Below, piece after piece: positions 42,811-51,955 of a stretch of DNA of 64,000 nt. The position numbers and the translations under genes were made by a program. Numbering within the stretch: the stretch's first letter is position 1; each line of letters begins with the position of its first letter. Source of the DNA: Bog-473 sp035534235 (GTDB lineage: Bacteria; Actinomycetota; Acidimicrobiia; Acidimicrobiales; RAAP-2); assembly GCA_035534235.1 (NCBI GenBank), contig DATLSH010000035.1, positions 16,835-80,834 of the forward strand, read 5' to 3'. Under the pieces are notes generated by a model. That model made no database searches. It worked only from the letters and a program-made list of their open reading frames with translations, and had not been told where the DNA came from.

Positions 42811-43203
42811 TCAGACGTGGCCGCCGCGCCGGCTCTCGACGGTGACGCCGGTCAGCGCGGTGAGGATCAGCGGCACGCCCAGGAAGATCAGCCACATGCC
42901 GAAGACCAGGGCCAGCACGGTGAGGAAGGCGCCCATGCCGAGAACGAACGGCCAGATGGAGGAGCCAGGGAAGGAGTTGATAACGCCGGCGCCCTCGGCG
43001 ATGGAGGCGTCGTCCCGATCTTCCAACCGGTGGCCCATCCGCCGGTGCCAGAACCAGTAGTAGCTCCCGGGGAGGAACCCGAGCAGCGAGGTCCCGAGCA
43101 GCATCATGCCCCCGCCGTCCTCGTAGCTCCAGAACCAGTAGACGATACCGACGACGCCGAAGAAGACGCCCAGGAACAGGAGGAACAGCGCTTCGATCTT
43201 CAT
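42811..43203 (-). CDS. ctaF: Cytochrome c oxidase subunit IV (actinobacterial CtaF)
   Basis: This is a small membrane subunit of the aa3 oxidase found in actinobacteria, 130 residues with four helices in two pairs: FLLFLGVFFGVVGIVYWFW with MLLGTSLLGFLPGSYYWFW, and WPFVLGMGAFLTVLALVFG with the following helix. The ATG overlaps the ctaD stop (ATGA). It is the last gene of ctaC-ctaD-ctaF. A bulged hairpin in the 118-base gap downstream may terminate transcription. Confidence 0.9.
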   Translation of the reverse strand: MKIEALFLLFLGVFFGVVGIVYWFWSYEDGGGMMLLGTSLLGFLPGSYYWFWHRRMGHRLEDRDDASIAEGAGVINSFPGSSIWPFVLGMGAFLTVLALVFGMWLIFLGVPLILTALTGVTVESRRGGHV

Positions 43204-44996
43204 GCGACGGGCACGCGCTCCTTCTTGGGGTGGGCAGCCTTGCCGTGCGGGACCGTCAGGGCGTCCGGGTGGTTGTAGTCCCAGGTGGGGCGCTCCGAAC
43301 GGATCGGTGGCAGGTGGGTGTAGTTGTGGTGCGGAGGTGGGGAGGTGGTGAACCACTCCAGCGTGTGGGCGTCCCAGGGGTTGTCCCCGGCCGGGATCGG
43401 GTTGCGCCACGAGACGACGAAGTTGACCAGGAGGAGGAGGAAGGAGAGGGCGATGAGGAACGACCCGACGGTCGACACCACGTTGTAGCTCTGCCAACCG
43501 AGATTCGAAGGGTAGCTGGCCACGCGCCGCGGCATGCCGAGCAATCCCACCACGTACTGAGGCATGAAGGTGACCCAGAAGCCGACGAACATCAGCCAGA
43601 AGTGCCACTTGCCGAGACTCTCGCGCAGCATGCGGCCGAACATCTTGGGGTACCAGTAGTAGACCCCGGCGAACCCGGCGAACACGGCCGTCCCGAAGAG
43701 CACCTGGTGGAAATGTGCGACCACGAAATAGGTGTCGTGCACGGCGAAGTCGATGGGCGGCGAGGCCAACATGATCCCGGTGACCCCTCCCATGAGGAAG
43801 GCGAAAAGAAACCCTATGGAGAAGAGCATGGCCGCGGTGAATTGCAGCTGCCCGTGCCAGAGGGTCCCGATCCAATTGAAGAACTTGATCCCGGTCGGGA
43901 CGGCGATGAGCAGGCTCAAGAAGCTGAAGAACGGCAGGAGCACGGCACCGGTGGTGAACATGTGGTGCGCCCACACACCCGTGGAGAGTGCGGCGATCGC
44001 CATGGTGGCGAAGACCATCCCCTTGTAGCCGAACACCGGCTTGCGCGAGAACACCGGAAACACTTCGGTCACGATGCCGAAGAACGGCAGGGCGAGGATG
44101 TAGACCTCCGGATGGCCGAAGAACCAGAACAGGTTCTGCCACAACAGGGGAGAACCACACGAAGCGGTGGCGGCGCCGTTGACCAAATGGCACCCGACCG
44201 CCGTGAAGATGTGCGTGCCGAAGTGGCGGTCGCAGAACAGCATGACCATGGCGCTGGTGAGGACGGGAAAGGCGATCAGGATCAGGATGGCCGTGACCAG
44301 CATGTTCCAGGTGAAGATGGGCATCCGGAACATGGTCATGCCCGGTGCCCTCAGGTAGAAGATGGTGCCCACCAGATTGACCCCGGTGAAGATGGCAGAG
44401 AATCCGGTGAGGGCGATCGCCATGATCCAGAGGTCCCCCCCCGCCCCGGGCGAGCTGGTGGCACTGGAGAGCGGCGCGTAGGCCACCCAGCCGAAGCTGG
44501 CCGCTCCACCGGCCACGAAGAACCCGATCAGCATGGTGATGGAGCCCGTGAGGTAGAGCCAGTAGCTCAGGGCATTGAGTCGGGGGAACGCCATGTCGGG
44601 CGCCCCGATCTGCAGCGGCACGATGAAGTTGGCCAGTCCGCCGAACGCGAACGGTCCGGCGAACAGGTACAGCATGAGGCTGCCGTGCATGGTGAAGAGC
44701 TGGTTGTACTGGCCGAACGTGAGCAGCGACGAGTGCGGGGACGAAAGCTGCAGGCGGATCAGCAGCGCCATGATCCCGGCCAGGTAGAACATCACCAGCG
44801 ACGTGATCATGTAGCTGAGGCCGATCACCTTGTGGTCGGTGGAGGTCAGCCACTTGAGGATGCCCGTGGGCCCGTGGCGCTCGTGCCCGCCGGCATGCCC
44901 TTCGCCCGACCCGTGCCCGGGGATCTGGGGCGGGAGCTCAAGCTGGGGTCGCTCCTCCTCCGTCTCAATTCTCGCCGGAGCGATGACGTCAGTCAC
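43200..44996 (-). CDS. ctaD: Cytochrome c oxidase subunit I
   Basis: This is the catalytic subunit of the aa3 oxidase, 598 residues with twelve helices. The heme a ligand His is in TMHGSLMLYLF. The CuB His and cross-linked Tyr are in WFFGHPEVYILALPFFG. The other CuB His pair is in VWAHHMFTTG, and the heme a/a3 His ligands are in YFVVAHFHQVLFG. The GTG at 44996 is preferred because AGGAGGTGG lies about 9-11 bases upstream; a GTG at 45023 would begin before it. It overlaps ctaC by 8 bases and ctaF by 4. Confidence 0.95.
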   Translation of the reverse strand: MTDVIAPARIETEEERPQLELPPQIPGHGSGEGHAGGHERHGPTGILKWLTSTDHKVIGLSYMITSLVMFYLAGIMALLIRLQLSSPHSSLLTFGQYNQLFTMHGSLMLYLFAGPFAFGGLANFIVPLQIGAPDMAFPRLNALSYWLYLTGSITMLIGFFVAGGAASFGWVAYAPLSSATSSPGAGGDLWIMAIALTGFSAIFTGVNLVGTIFYLRAPGMTMFRMPIFTWNMLVTAILILIAFPVLTSAMVMLFCDRHFGTHIFTAVGCHLVNGAATASCGSPLLWQNLFWFFGHPEVYILALPFFGIVTEVFPVFSRKPVFGYKGMVFATMAIAALSTGVWAHHMFTTGAVLLPFFSFLSLLIAVPTGIKFFNWIGTLWHGQLQFTAAMLFSIGFLFAFLMGGVTGIMLASPPIDFAVHDTYFVVAHFHQVLFGTAVFAGFAGVYYWYPKMFGRMLRESLGKWHFWLMFVGFWVTFMPQYVVGLLGMPRRVASYPSNLGWQSYNVVSTVGSFLIALSFLLLLVNFVVSWRNPIPAGDNPWDAHTLEWFTTSPPPHHNYTHLPPIRSERPTWDYNHPDALTVPHGKAAHPKKERVPVA

Positions 44997-45876
44997 CGTA
45001 AAGGCCACCTCCTGCCGTCGCACTGCCGCTTGAGCTGGTTCGGGGGTTCAGGTCGCTGGGGAGTCGCGTCACTGAAGACGGGTGGGCCCTCTGCTGCGCC
45101 AGCTCGGTGCGCAACCAATTCGAGTAGTCGCCCGGGGACACCGACTTCACGTCGAAGAACATGAGGGAGTGGTACAGCCCGCAGAGCTGGGTGCATTGGC
45201 CGCGGTAGTCACCGTTGTGAAGGACGTTGAGGTCGAAGTAGGTGGAATAGCCGGGGGTGGCGTAGCGGCTGAAGTTGAACTCGGGCACGTAGAAGCCGTG
45301 CAGCACGTCGTAGGAGTCAAGCCTGATCCGCACCGTCTCACCGGTCGGGACAACCATGGTGGGTTCGTTCGTCGTCTGGCCGATCACTTTGACCCCGTTG
45401 GGGTACTCGAACTCCCAGCCCCATTGGAACGCGTAGACGTGGATGCTGGCCGCCGGATTCGCCTCAACGGCGGTGACCTTGTTCTCGGCCAGAACCGTGA
45501 AGACGAAGAGCACCACGACAATGATGATGGGTACCACCGTGTAGATGATCTCGGTGGGCGTGTGGTACTGGGACTGCTTGGGGATCTCCTCGGATCTCCT
45601 GCGGTAGCGGAAGATCGCCCACAGGATCAACATCAGGACGAAGATGCCGACCACAATGCCGGCCACGAAGAATCCCTGCCAGAGGTGGTACTCGGTCCGG
45701 CTCTGGGTTGTTGAGCCCTTGTAGGCTCCGAAAGTGGGGAGCTGGCACCCGGTGAGCAGGAGACCGGCCGTCACCAGCCCGAAGGCGGCCAGGCGACGGT
45801 GGGGCCGCCCGGGAGGCGGAATTGCGGTGGTCGAGCCAGGCGTGCCGTGAGGGGGGCTGGTCAACGACGAGTCCAC
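44989..45876 (-). CDS. ctaC: Cytochrome c oxidase subunit II
   Basis: This is the CuA-bearing subunit, 295 residues, made as a lipoprotein: lipobox LLTGC with Cys44. Two helices follow (FFVAGIVVGIFVLMLILWAIF and VVPIIIVVVLFVFTVLA), and then the outer CuA domain with WGWEFEYP and the ligands Cys228, Cys232 and His236 (CTQLCGLYHSLMF). The GTG at 45876 has TAGTGT 7 bases upstream and no Shine-Dalgarno, so it is likely leaderless. Longer readings upstream are not supported. It receives electrons from QcrC. Confidence 0.93.
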   Translation of the reverse strand: MDSSLTSPPHGTPGSTTAIPPPGRPHRRLAAFGLVTAGLLLTGCQLPTFGAYKGSTTQSRTEYHLWQGFFVAGIVVGIFVLMLILWAIFRYRRRSEEIPKQSQYHTPTEIIYTVVPIIIVVVLFVFTVLAENKVTAVEANPAASIHVYAFQWGWEFEYPNGVKVIGQTTNEPTMVVPTGETVRIRLDSYDVLHGFYVPEFNFSRYATPGYSTYFDLNVLHNGDYRGQCTQLCGLYHSLMFFDVKSVSPGDYSNWLRTELAQQRAHPSSVTRLPSDLNPRTSSSGSATAGGGLYGD

Positions 45877-45944
45877 GGCGGTGACACTATCGAACCCGGC
45901 AAAAAAACACGAAGTTGCAGCACAGCGGGTCGCCGTCGCCAACC

Positions 45945-47261
45945 TCAGGGGGCGGGTGACGTGGGACCGTGATCGGTTTCGGCCAGGGACTCCCGGGCGG
46001 CCCAACGGAAGACGCCGCGGGCCATGGTCGAGGTGGCGCGCGTGGCCCGAGCGGTGAAGACCTCACGGCGCGCCTGCTGGACGGCCGTGTCGCCCGGGTT
46101 GGCCAGCCAGGCGCTCTCGACCAAGTGCCCGGCCAGGCGCAGGGCCTGGTCAGACGCATCGGGTTCGGCCGACCCCTCGGCCAGAGCCACCAGCTCGAGC
46201 GCCCGGTCGGCCAGGACGCCGGGACCGCCGGCCAGGCGAGCCAGCTCGGAGGCCAGGGCGCGTTCAGGGGCGGGCTTGAGCGTGGCCGGGTTCCCGTCCC
46301 ACCACCCCCCGTACTGGCGCCAGATCGTGTGGACCACGAACTCCGGCTCGTCGTAGACGGGTCGCAGGTAGGGGCGTTCCTCAAGCTCAGCGGGGGGACG
46401 GACGGAGTGGATGGCCTCGCCCAGGCGCCCGCCCGCATTCATGATGCGCAACGTCTGGTCGACCAGGGAGTCCAGCAGATCGGCCGTGTCGGTCAGCGCC
46501 TGACGCACCCGGTCCGCCCCCACCACCGGCAGCCCGTGCCCGGGCAGGAGGAACTCGGCGTTGAGAAGCAGCATGCGCCGCAGCGCCTGGGCCCACTCGC
46601 GGGGGTAGCGCTGCACCTTCTGCGGGTTGCCCGCATTGGGTGACGCCCAGATGAAGAGATCGCCGCAGCACAGCACCTTGGTGTCCGCTTGCCAGGTGAC
46701 GGTGTGGTCGTCGGTCTCGCCCTTTTCGTGCCGGAGCGCGAAATCAACCCCGCCCACGGAGATATCCAGGGCATCGTGGTAGGTGCGGTCCGGGTAGCGG
46801 TAGGTGGTGGGCCAGTGCAGATCGTCGAAGCCGAACTGCCGCCGGTTGACGACGGTGTTGTAGCCCGCGGTGAAGATGTAGCGGTCGAATCGCGCCGGCA
46901 GGGCGTGGTGCGCGATCACCTCGGGGGCGGCCCACCCCTGAGCACGTGCCTCCTCCTCCCACACCGGCACGCCGAAGACGTGATCAATGTGGCCGTGGGA
47001 GTAGATGGCGGTGTGGAGGCGGGAGGCGCTCCACCTCCTGATGTCGGCATGGACGACGGGAGCGAGGGGCAGGCTCCCTGTGTCGACGAGGAGCAGCCCG
47101 TCGGCGGTGTCGAAGGCCGAGACATTGGCGAAGGACGGGGTGAACCCGACGCCCTCGGTGATCTCCACAAAGCCGCCGACATGGTCGACCGGGTGCATGG
47201 TCGCGGTCGACAACTCACCACGCCAGAGGCGATCGGCCAGGTCCAGGACGTCAACAGACAT
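45945..47261 (-). CDS. MBL-fold hydrolase of the alkyl sulfatase type
   Basis: This is a zinc hydrolase of 438 residues. The metal motif is YSHGHIDHVFG (HxHxDH), with later ligands in CCGDLFIWASPNAGNPQK and LLPGHGLPVVG. The segment RQYGGWWDGNPATLKPA belongs to the dimerisation domain of BDS1/SdsA1 alkyl sulfatases. The sterol-carrier-like C-terminal domain of full-length alkyl sulfatases is missing, so the protein is short for that group. No signal peptide is seen. The ATG has GGGGGGAAG upstream. The natural substrate is uncertain. Confidence 0.8.
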   Translation of the reverse strand: MSVDVLDLADRLWRGELSTATMHPVDHVGGFVEITEGVGFTPSFANVSAFDTADGLLLVDTGSLPLAPVVHADIRRWSASRLHTAIYSHGHIDHVFGVPVWEEEARAQGWAAPEVIAHHALPARFDRYIFTAGYNTVVNRRQFGFDDLHWPTTYRYPDRTYHDALDISVGGVDFALRHEKGETDDHTVTWQADTKVLCCGDLFIWASPNAGNPQKVQRYPREWAQALRRMLLLNAEFLLPGHGLPVVGADRVRQALTDTADLLDSLVDQTLRIMNAGGRLGEAIHSVRPPAELEERPYLRPVYDEPEFVVHTIWRQYGGWWDGNPATLKPAPERALASELARLAGGPGVLADRALELVALAEGSAEPDASDQALRLAGHLVESAWLANPGDTAVQQARREVFTARATRATSTMARGVFRWAARESLAETDHGPTSPAP

Positions 47262-47312
47262 CTTCCCCCCATCGGAAGTGGACCAGGGAACGCAGCCCCT
47301 GATCGGGCTCGG

Positions 47313-47570
47313 TCAACTCCCGGGTGTCGATTCCTCCGGGGCGGGGGCGGGGGCCGGGGCCGGGGCCGGCATGTCAGCCGCCCCGTTGGTCAACGCCGCG
47401 GTCGGGTTGGTGGCGCCGGACTTCTTGCCGTCGTCCAGGCCCTTCTCGAACTCGGTCTTGGCTGAGCCCAGGCTGCGCGCCAATTTGGGAATGGCGGCCC
47501 CTCCGAAGAGAAGCACGACGACGACGATGAGGACGATGATCCCCGACTCCCCGAAAAGTTCTGCCAGCAT
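47313..47570 (-). CDS. tatA: Sec-independent translocase protein TatA
   Basis: This is the small pore-forming component of twin-arginine export, 85 residues. One helix (SGIIVLIVVVVLLFGGAAIPKL) is followed by an amphipathic helix (LARSLGSAKTEFEKGLDD) and a tail with a repeated Ala-Pro run (PAPAPAPAPA). The FGGAAIPKLARSLG hinge is the TatA/E signature. The ATG at 47570 is chosen because AAGGAG lies 6 bases upstream. A TAACCT hexamer at 47616-47621 may be the -10. tatC is not in the window. Confidence 0.88.
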   Translation of the reverse strand: MLAELFGESGIIVLIVVVVLLFGGAAIPKLARSLGSAKTEFEKGLDDGKKSGATNPTAALTNGAADMPAPAPAPAPAPEESTPGS

Positions 47571-47669
47571 CTGCATCTCCTTCGACCGTGCCCACAACCA
47601 GGTGAACCGACCATCAGGTTAGACCCATTCGGTCGCCGCATCGCTCCAGCGGCCGGTGGGCCCGCAAGC

Positions 47670-48092
47670 TCAACCGGCCAGGAGGACGCCCATGACCAGG
47701 GCCGCCACGCTGGCCGACCCGGCCACCGAGCCCCACACGGCCAGGGCGGCCGGCGACGTCGAGCGGGCATGGAGGAAGGCGCCCAGGCCGGCGGCGGCCA
47801 CCACCGCGACCTTGGCCATGAGCACGGCTTTCCACGCCCCGCTCTGGGCCGCCCAATGGAAGGCGGAGAGGTTCCAGAAGCCGGTGAGCACGAGGACGGC
47901 GTAGGCGGGCCAGGCCAGCCGCGCGAAGGCCCGGGCCAGGGCCTTGGGCGCCTCGGCACCCAGGGCGCGGGACGGTCCGACCAGGCCCATCATGACGATC
48001 TGCCCACCCACCCAGATGGCCGCCGCCAGGACGTGGAGGGTGAGCCGCAGGGTGTCGAGAGCAGGGGCGAGCGATTGCCCGGTGGCGAGCAC
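47670..48092 (-). CDS. CopD-like four-helix membrane protein
   Basis: This is an integral membrane protein of 140 residues with four helices, starting with LHVLAAAIWVGGQIVMMGLV, which has the His and WVGG pattern of the CopD domain. Later helices are AYAVLVLTGFWNL, AVLMAKVAVVAAAGLGAFLH and the C-terminal segment. Members are linked to copper uptake or are of unknown role. The GTG at 48092 lies 18 bases after the enoyl-CoA hydratase stop. Confidence 0.6.
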   Translation of the reverse strand: MLATGQSLAPALDTLRLTLHVLAAAIWVGGQIVMMGLVGPSRALGAEAPKALARAFARLAWPAYAVLVLTGFWNLSAFHWAAQSGAWKAVLMAKVAVVAAAGLGAFLHARSTSPAALAVWGSVAGSASVAALVMGVLLAG

Positions 48093-48110
48093 GGTGGGAC
48101 GACCGCCGGG

Positions 48111-48884
48111 CTACTTGCCCTGCCAGTTGGGTGGCCGCTTCTCGGCGAAGGCGATGGGGCCCTCCATCGCATCGGCCGAAGAGAAGACGATCCCGACCGC
48201 CTTGTCGTTGATGGCCCAGCCCTCAGCTTCGGAGACTTCGGCGGACTGCTTCATCACGCTCATGGAGTAGCGGACGGCCAAGGGCGCGTTGGCGACAATG
48301 CGGTCGGCCAGGGCGACGGCCTCAATGAGCAGTGCATCGGCAGGCACGACCTTGTTGACCAGGCCGAGAGCGAGGGCTCTCTCCGCACCGATGGGGTCAC
48401 CGGTCATGGCCAGCTCCAGCGCGATGGCCCTGGGGAGCCGCTTGGGCATCCGGATGAGGCCGCCGCCGCCGGCGATCAGGCCCCGTTTGGCCTCGGGGAT
48501 GCCGAACGTGGCGTGCTCGGCGGCGATCACCAGGTCGCACGAGAGCATGATTTCGAAGCCTCCGGCCAGCGCCGAGCCGTTCACTGCGGCGATGATCGGC
48601 TTGGGGAAGTCCCGCTTGGTGAGCCCGGCGAAGCCGCCGCTGGCGCCAATAATGTCGCCGCCCTCCCCGCTGGAGAATGCCTTGAGGTCCATGCCGGCGC
48701 AGAAGGCCTTGTCACCGCTTCCGGTGATGATGACGACCCAGCACCCGGCATCCTCGGCCAGCTCGTCCATGATTGACGACATGGCCTTGCTCACCCCGCC
48801 GTTGATGGCATTGCGCGCCTCGGGACGGTTGATGGTGAGGATCTCGACGTTACCCCGCCGCTCCCGTAAGACTTCATCTGCCAT
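48111..48884 (-). CDS. Enoyl-CoA hydratase/isomerase family protein
   Basis: This is a crotonase-fold enzyme of fatty acid or related CoA-ester metabolism, 257 residues. The oxyanion-hole segments are KAFCAGMDLKAF near residue 65 and VNGSALAGGFEIMLSCDLVIA near residue 105. In place of the usual catalytic Glu pair there is one Glu in GFEIM and a second in FGIPEAKRGL. The ATG at 48884 has GAAGGGGTG upstream. The exact substrate is not clear. It shares the strand with the CopD-like and TatA genes. Confidence 0.85.
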   Translation of the reverse strand: MADEVLRERRGNVEILTINRPEARNAINGGVSKAMSSIMDELAEDAGCWVVIITGSGDKAFCAGMDLKAFSSGEGGDIIGASGGFAGLTKRDFPKPIIAAVNGSALAGGFEIMLSCDLVIAAEHATFGIPEAKRGLIAGGGGLIRMPKRLPRAIALELAMTGDPIGAERALALGLVNKVVPADALLIEAVALADRIVANAPLAVRYSMSVMKQSAEVSEAEGWAINDKAVGIVFSSADAMEGPIAFAEKRPPNWQGK

Positions 48885-48955
48885 GGCACACCCCTTCGCT
48901 GTCGCCCGGCGCCGACGATCCGGCCCCGATGCGCCGCCGAGGCTACCGCTACCGT

Positions 48956-49711
48956 TCAGGGGAGAGGAACTGAGGGATACACCTGTCCTGGCTCGAGCAG
49001 TGCGGCACCACGTTGTTGGGCCCGATTGCTGTAGCGCACCGTGAAGGCGAACATGCCCCCGATGCACACGGCGGAGATCATCGGCGACACGGCCAGGAAG
49101 ACGCCGGTGTGCAGGACCTTGGCCAACACCAGCCGGATGCTGGCCTCGGTCAGGAGACCGACGCCCCACACGGCCGTCAGCACCCGGAAGGTCCGTTCCC
49201 CGGTGGGGACGTTGTGCAGCTGGTCGTAGGCGGCCACCTTTTCGGGATCGTTGCCGGCCGAAAGGAATCGCCCGACGTAGAAGATCGCCGGACGCTTGTG
49301 GGTGTAGAGCGTGACGAGGCAGACGATGCCGAAGACCGCGGTCAAGGCCGAGTCCCGAGCCTTGAGCACGTAGGCGTTGCCGCCAAGCAGTGTTGAGGTG
49401 ATGACGCCGACGGCGAAGCCGAAGAGGATGATGGCGCCGATGGGGTCGATCCTCCGGTCACGGGTGAATTCGAAGACGATCCACGCAGCCGGGAAGAACC
49501 CGGCGATTATGAGTGCCTGGGCGTCGGAGCGCACCGAGTGCCGCACCAGGAGGTAAACGGTCAGTGGTACGACCGCTCCGCCGATGACGCTGGGTAGGAG
49601 AGTACGTAGCGATGGGACGCCCGGCTCCCACGATCGGGCCGCCGCCGGAACGACTGGTCCCTCAGGCTCCAACCCTGCTTCGGACCCCCTCGGGCCGGGT
49701 TGGGTCTCCAC
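48956..49711 (-). CDS. Integral membrane protein, VC0807-like
   Basis: This is a membrane protein of 251 residues with about six helices in pairs, separated by short basic loops (FTRDRRIDPIGAI and YTHKRPAIFYVGRF). The layout resembles the VC0807/septation-protein-A-like group; no activity is known. The N-terminal 35 residues are cytoplasmic and Pro-rich. The GTG at 49711 has TAAATT exactly 6 bases upstream and no Shine-Dalgarno, a leaderless arrangement. Confidence 0.6.
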   Translation of the reverse strand: METQPGPRGSEAGLEPEGPVVPAAARSWEPGVPSLRTLLPSVIGGAVVPLTVYLLVRHSVRSDAQALIIAGFFPAAWIVFEFTRDRRIDPIGAIILFGFAVGVITSTLLGGNAYVLKARDSALTAVFGIVCLVTLYTHKRPAIFYVGRFLSAGNDPEKVAAYDQLHNVPTGERTFRVLTAVWGVGLLTEASIRLVLAKVLHTGVFLAVSPMISAVCIGGMFAFTVRYSNRAQQRGAALLEPGQVYPSVPLP

Positions 49712-49762
49712 GGGGTCAATTTATCGTCTGATTCCCCGGGTCTCCCCACGTAGACTCGTGCC
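49712..49762. promoter_or_regulatory. Divergent leaderless promoters
   Basis: This 51-base gap holds two -10 elements facing away from each other. TAAATT on the minus strand (49718-49723) is 6 bases from GTG 49711, and TAGACT on the plus strand (49751-49756) is 6 bases from GTG 49763. Neither has a clear -35 or a ribosome-binding site. Confidence 0.6.
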
Positions 49763-50368
49763 GTGTCACTCCTGGGCCACGCCCTTGAGCTCATCCTGGC
49801 GCTGGGGCTCGTTGCGTTCTTGGCCGCCGCCGTCGCCTACCTGGTCGCCCGCCGGTTCGTCCGGCGTCGTTGGACGCGCCTCAGGTCCCACGTGGCCACC
49901 CGAGGCGCACTCTCGGCGTTCAGCCTGATCCTGGCCGGTCACGAAAGGGCAGTCGCCCGATTGACCCCCGAGGAGGCCTCCTGCGGCTCGTCCGCCCGGG
50001 TGCGGCGCCGCATGTGGGTGGCCATTGAGGGCGCGGAGGAGGCGGTACGCCACGCCGAGGTGTGCGACGCGCCCGTGGCCGAGCTGCCCGCGGTATGCCG
50101 TTCGTTGCGCACGCTGGCCGCCGAAATGGACCACCTCCTGCGCCTGGAGCGCCGCCTGCCCCCCGGCCCCGACCGGCCCACTGCCGTGCGGGTGCAGGTG
50201 GCCGAGCTGATCCGAGCCTCCCGGCTCATCCAGGGCGCGGCACTCGGTGCCTGCAGCGACACCGCCGAGCCCCAGGTCCGGTCCCTGGTGCGCCAAGCCG
50301 GCGACGAGGTGGAGATCGTGACAGCCGTTCTCACCCGCCTGCGCTCGGTCGCCCCCCACCCACGCTGA
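49763..50368 (+). CDS. Single-pass membrane protein of unknown function
   Basis: This has 201 residues. One N-terminal helix (LILALGLVAFLAAAVAYLVA) is followed by a very basic stretch (RRFVRRRWTRLRSH) and a largely helical, Leu/Arg/Glu-rich cytoplasmic part of about 150 residues with heptad-like spacing. I recognise no domain. The GTG at 49763 is probably a leaderless start. The next gene begins 21 bases downstream. Confidence 0.55.
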   Translation: MSLLGHALELILALGLVAFLAAAVAYLVARRFVRRRWTRLRSHVATRGALSAFSLILAGHERAVARLTPEEASCGSSARVRRRMWVAIEGAEEAVRHAEVCDAPVAELPAVCRSLRTLAAEMDHLLRLERRLPPGPDRPTAVRVQVAELIRASRLIQGAALGACSDTAEPQVRSLVRQAGDEVEIVTAVLTRLRSVAPHPR

Positions 50369-50389
50369 CCTCACCAGGGTCGCGGTCCC

Positions 50390-51955
50390 ATGCCCCGTGC
50401 CAAGCTGGACGGCGTGCCCGCGTCCGCCAAGCCCCGCCGGGCTACGCCGGCGCGGCGGCGCCCCCAGGAGGTCAGCCTCCTCGGTGAGGGTTTCGCCGTT
50501 GGGGTGTCCACGGCGGGCTTCGGGGTCGAGGGCGGATACAACGGCCACGGGGAGCCACACAACAACTGGGCCAGCTGGGAGCACACCGGCCGGGCCGAGC
50601 GCTCGGGCGTGGCCTGCGACTTCTGGCAGCACCCCGAGGAGGTGCTCGACCGGGCCGCCGCCATCGGATGCAACACGTTCCGCCTCTCGGTCGAGTGGGC
50701 CCGCCTTGAGCCCGAGCCCGGCCACTTCGACCAGGCGGCCCTTGAGCGGTACGCCGAGATCCTCACCCTGTGCGCAGCACGGGGGCTGCAACCGATGGTC
50801 ACCCTCCACCACTTCAGCCATCCGTGGTGGCTCGGCGAGGAGTTCTGGCTGCGACCCGCCTCGCCGGACACATTCCTCCGCCACGTGGAGCGGGTCCTAC
50901 CTGTGCTCGCCCAGCACTGCCGGCACTGGGTCACCATCAACGAGCCCAACACGGTGATGGTGATGGGGTGGATGGCCGGGGCGCACCCACCGGGGCGGCG
51001 GATGGCCGTGGCCGATGCCTACTGCGTGCTCGACAATCTCCTCACTGCCCACGTTCTGGCCGCCGGCGCCATCCTCGCCGTGCAACCGGACGCCATGGTC
51101 ACCTGCAACACCAGGTCATCTTCCGTGTACGAGCACGATCGGCTGCTCACCGATCTCCTGCTCCTGCGCTCGTCCGGCGTCGGGCCCGGCGACGTGGACC
51201 GCTACGTCGACGAGAGGCGCACCCTGCACAACGCCGCGCACCCGCCCCGGCATGCCGGAGAGATGGCACTGCGACGCTCCTGCGCGCTGCTCTGCCCCTA
51301 CGGCAACGGCGATGGGGTCGGCGGCGCTGCACTCTGGACCCGGGTGCGCCACCTCTCCCGGCGCCCGGCCCCCCGCCGCGTGATCGATGCCGTCCTCTCC
51401 TCACCCCGGACCCGCCCGCTCGGCGCCATCGGCATCGATTGGGACGACCCGGAGGCCAGCCACGCGCTGCGCGTACCGGGAAGGCCCGTTCCGGGAGGCT
51501 CACGCGACTGGTCGGTCGGCCGTGCGCCTTGGGACATCGCCCCCGACTCCCCGGGACTGCGGACGTGGTGCCGCACCGAGTCGGCATTCCATCCGGGACT
51601 TCCCCTCTGGGTGGTGGAGAACGGGATGGCCTCCCGGGTGGAGGGGGAGCGCCCCCTCCACCGCCCCGACGGTTGGGACCGTCCCCGCTTCCTGCGTCAG
51701 CACCTCGCATCGGTGGCCGACGCCGTGGCCGCCGGGGTGCCCATCCGGGCCTATCTGCACCGGTCCCTGGTCGACAGCTACGAGTGGGGCAGCTACCGGC
51801 CGCGGCGGGGGCTGTTCGGCGTGGACCGTAGCGATCCGGCGGGAGCGATCCGGTGGATGGACACCGACGTGCAGGGAGACGACTCGGCCGGGGAGTTCAG
51901 CCGCATCGTCCGCGGGCTGGTGGCGGGGGACCGCTCCGTCCTCGGCGCTCCCTAG
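50390..51955 (+). CDS. Glycoside hydrolase family 1 protein (beta-glycosidase)
   Basis: This is a cytoplasmic beta-glycosidase of 521 residues with a (beta/alpha)8 barrel. The acid/base Glu185 is in TINEPNTVMV and the nucleophile Glu410 in WVVENGMAS. Other GH1 features are NTFRLSVEWARLEPEPG, VTLHHFSHPWW and SLVDSYEWGSY. The first 35 residues are basic and not conserved; GTG 50414 would give a shorter protein. Between the two Glu residues the sequence is less typical, so the sugar specificity is uncertain. It overlaps the DedA gene tail to tail by 4 bases. Confidence 0.87.
   Translation: MPRAKLDGVPASAKPRRATPARRRPQEVSLLGEGFAVGVSTAGFGVEGGYNGHGEPHNNWASWEHTGRAERSGVACDFWQHPEEVLDRAAAIGCNTFRLSVEWARLEPEPGHFDQAALERYAEILTLCAARGLQPMVTLHHFSHPWWLGEEFWLRPASPDTFLRHVERVLPVLAQHCRHWVTINEPNTVMVMGWMAGAHPPGRRMAVADAYCVLDNLLTAHVLAAGAILAVQPDAMVTCNTRSSSVYEHDRLLTDLLLLRSSGVGPGDVDRYVDERRTLHNAAHPPRHAGEMALRRSCALLCPYGNGDGVGGAALWTRVRHLSRRPAPRRVIDAVLSSPRTRPLGAIGIDWDDPEASHALRVPGRPVPGGSRDWSVGRAPWDIAPDSPGLRTWCRTESAFHPGLPLWVVENGMASRVEGERPLHRPDGWDRPRFLRQHLASVADAVAAGVPIRAYLHRSLVDSYEWGSYRPRRGLFGVDRSDPAGAIRWMDTDVQGDDSAGEFSRIVRGLVAGDRSVLGAP

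Noticed and set aside
42720..42850. Protein-like minus-strand stretch (reads LPDPPLEFPDWLQDLRAQWEP) after ctaF
   Set aside because: No ATG, GTG or TTG opens it, and it partly overlaps ctaF. It could be a remnant, but it cannot be called a gene.
43230..45164. 644-codon plus-strand frame opposite ctaD and ctaC
   Set aside because: Its composition (Glu/His/Arg/Gly-rich without hydrophobic core) is that of an antisense shadow, and ctaCD is certain.
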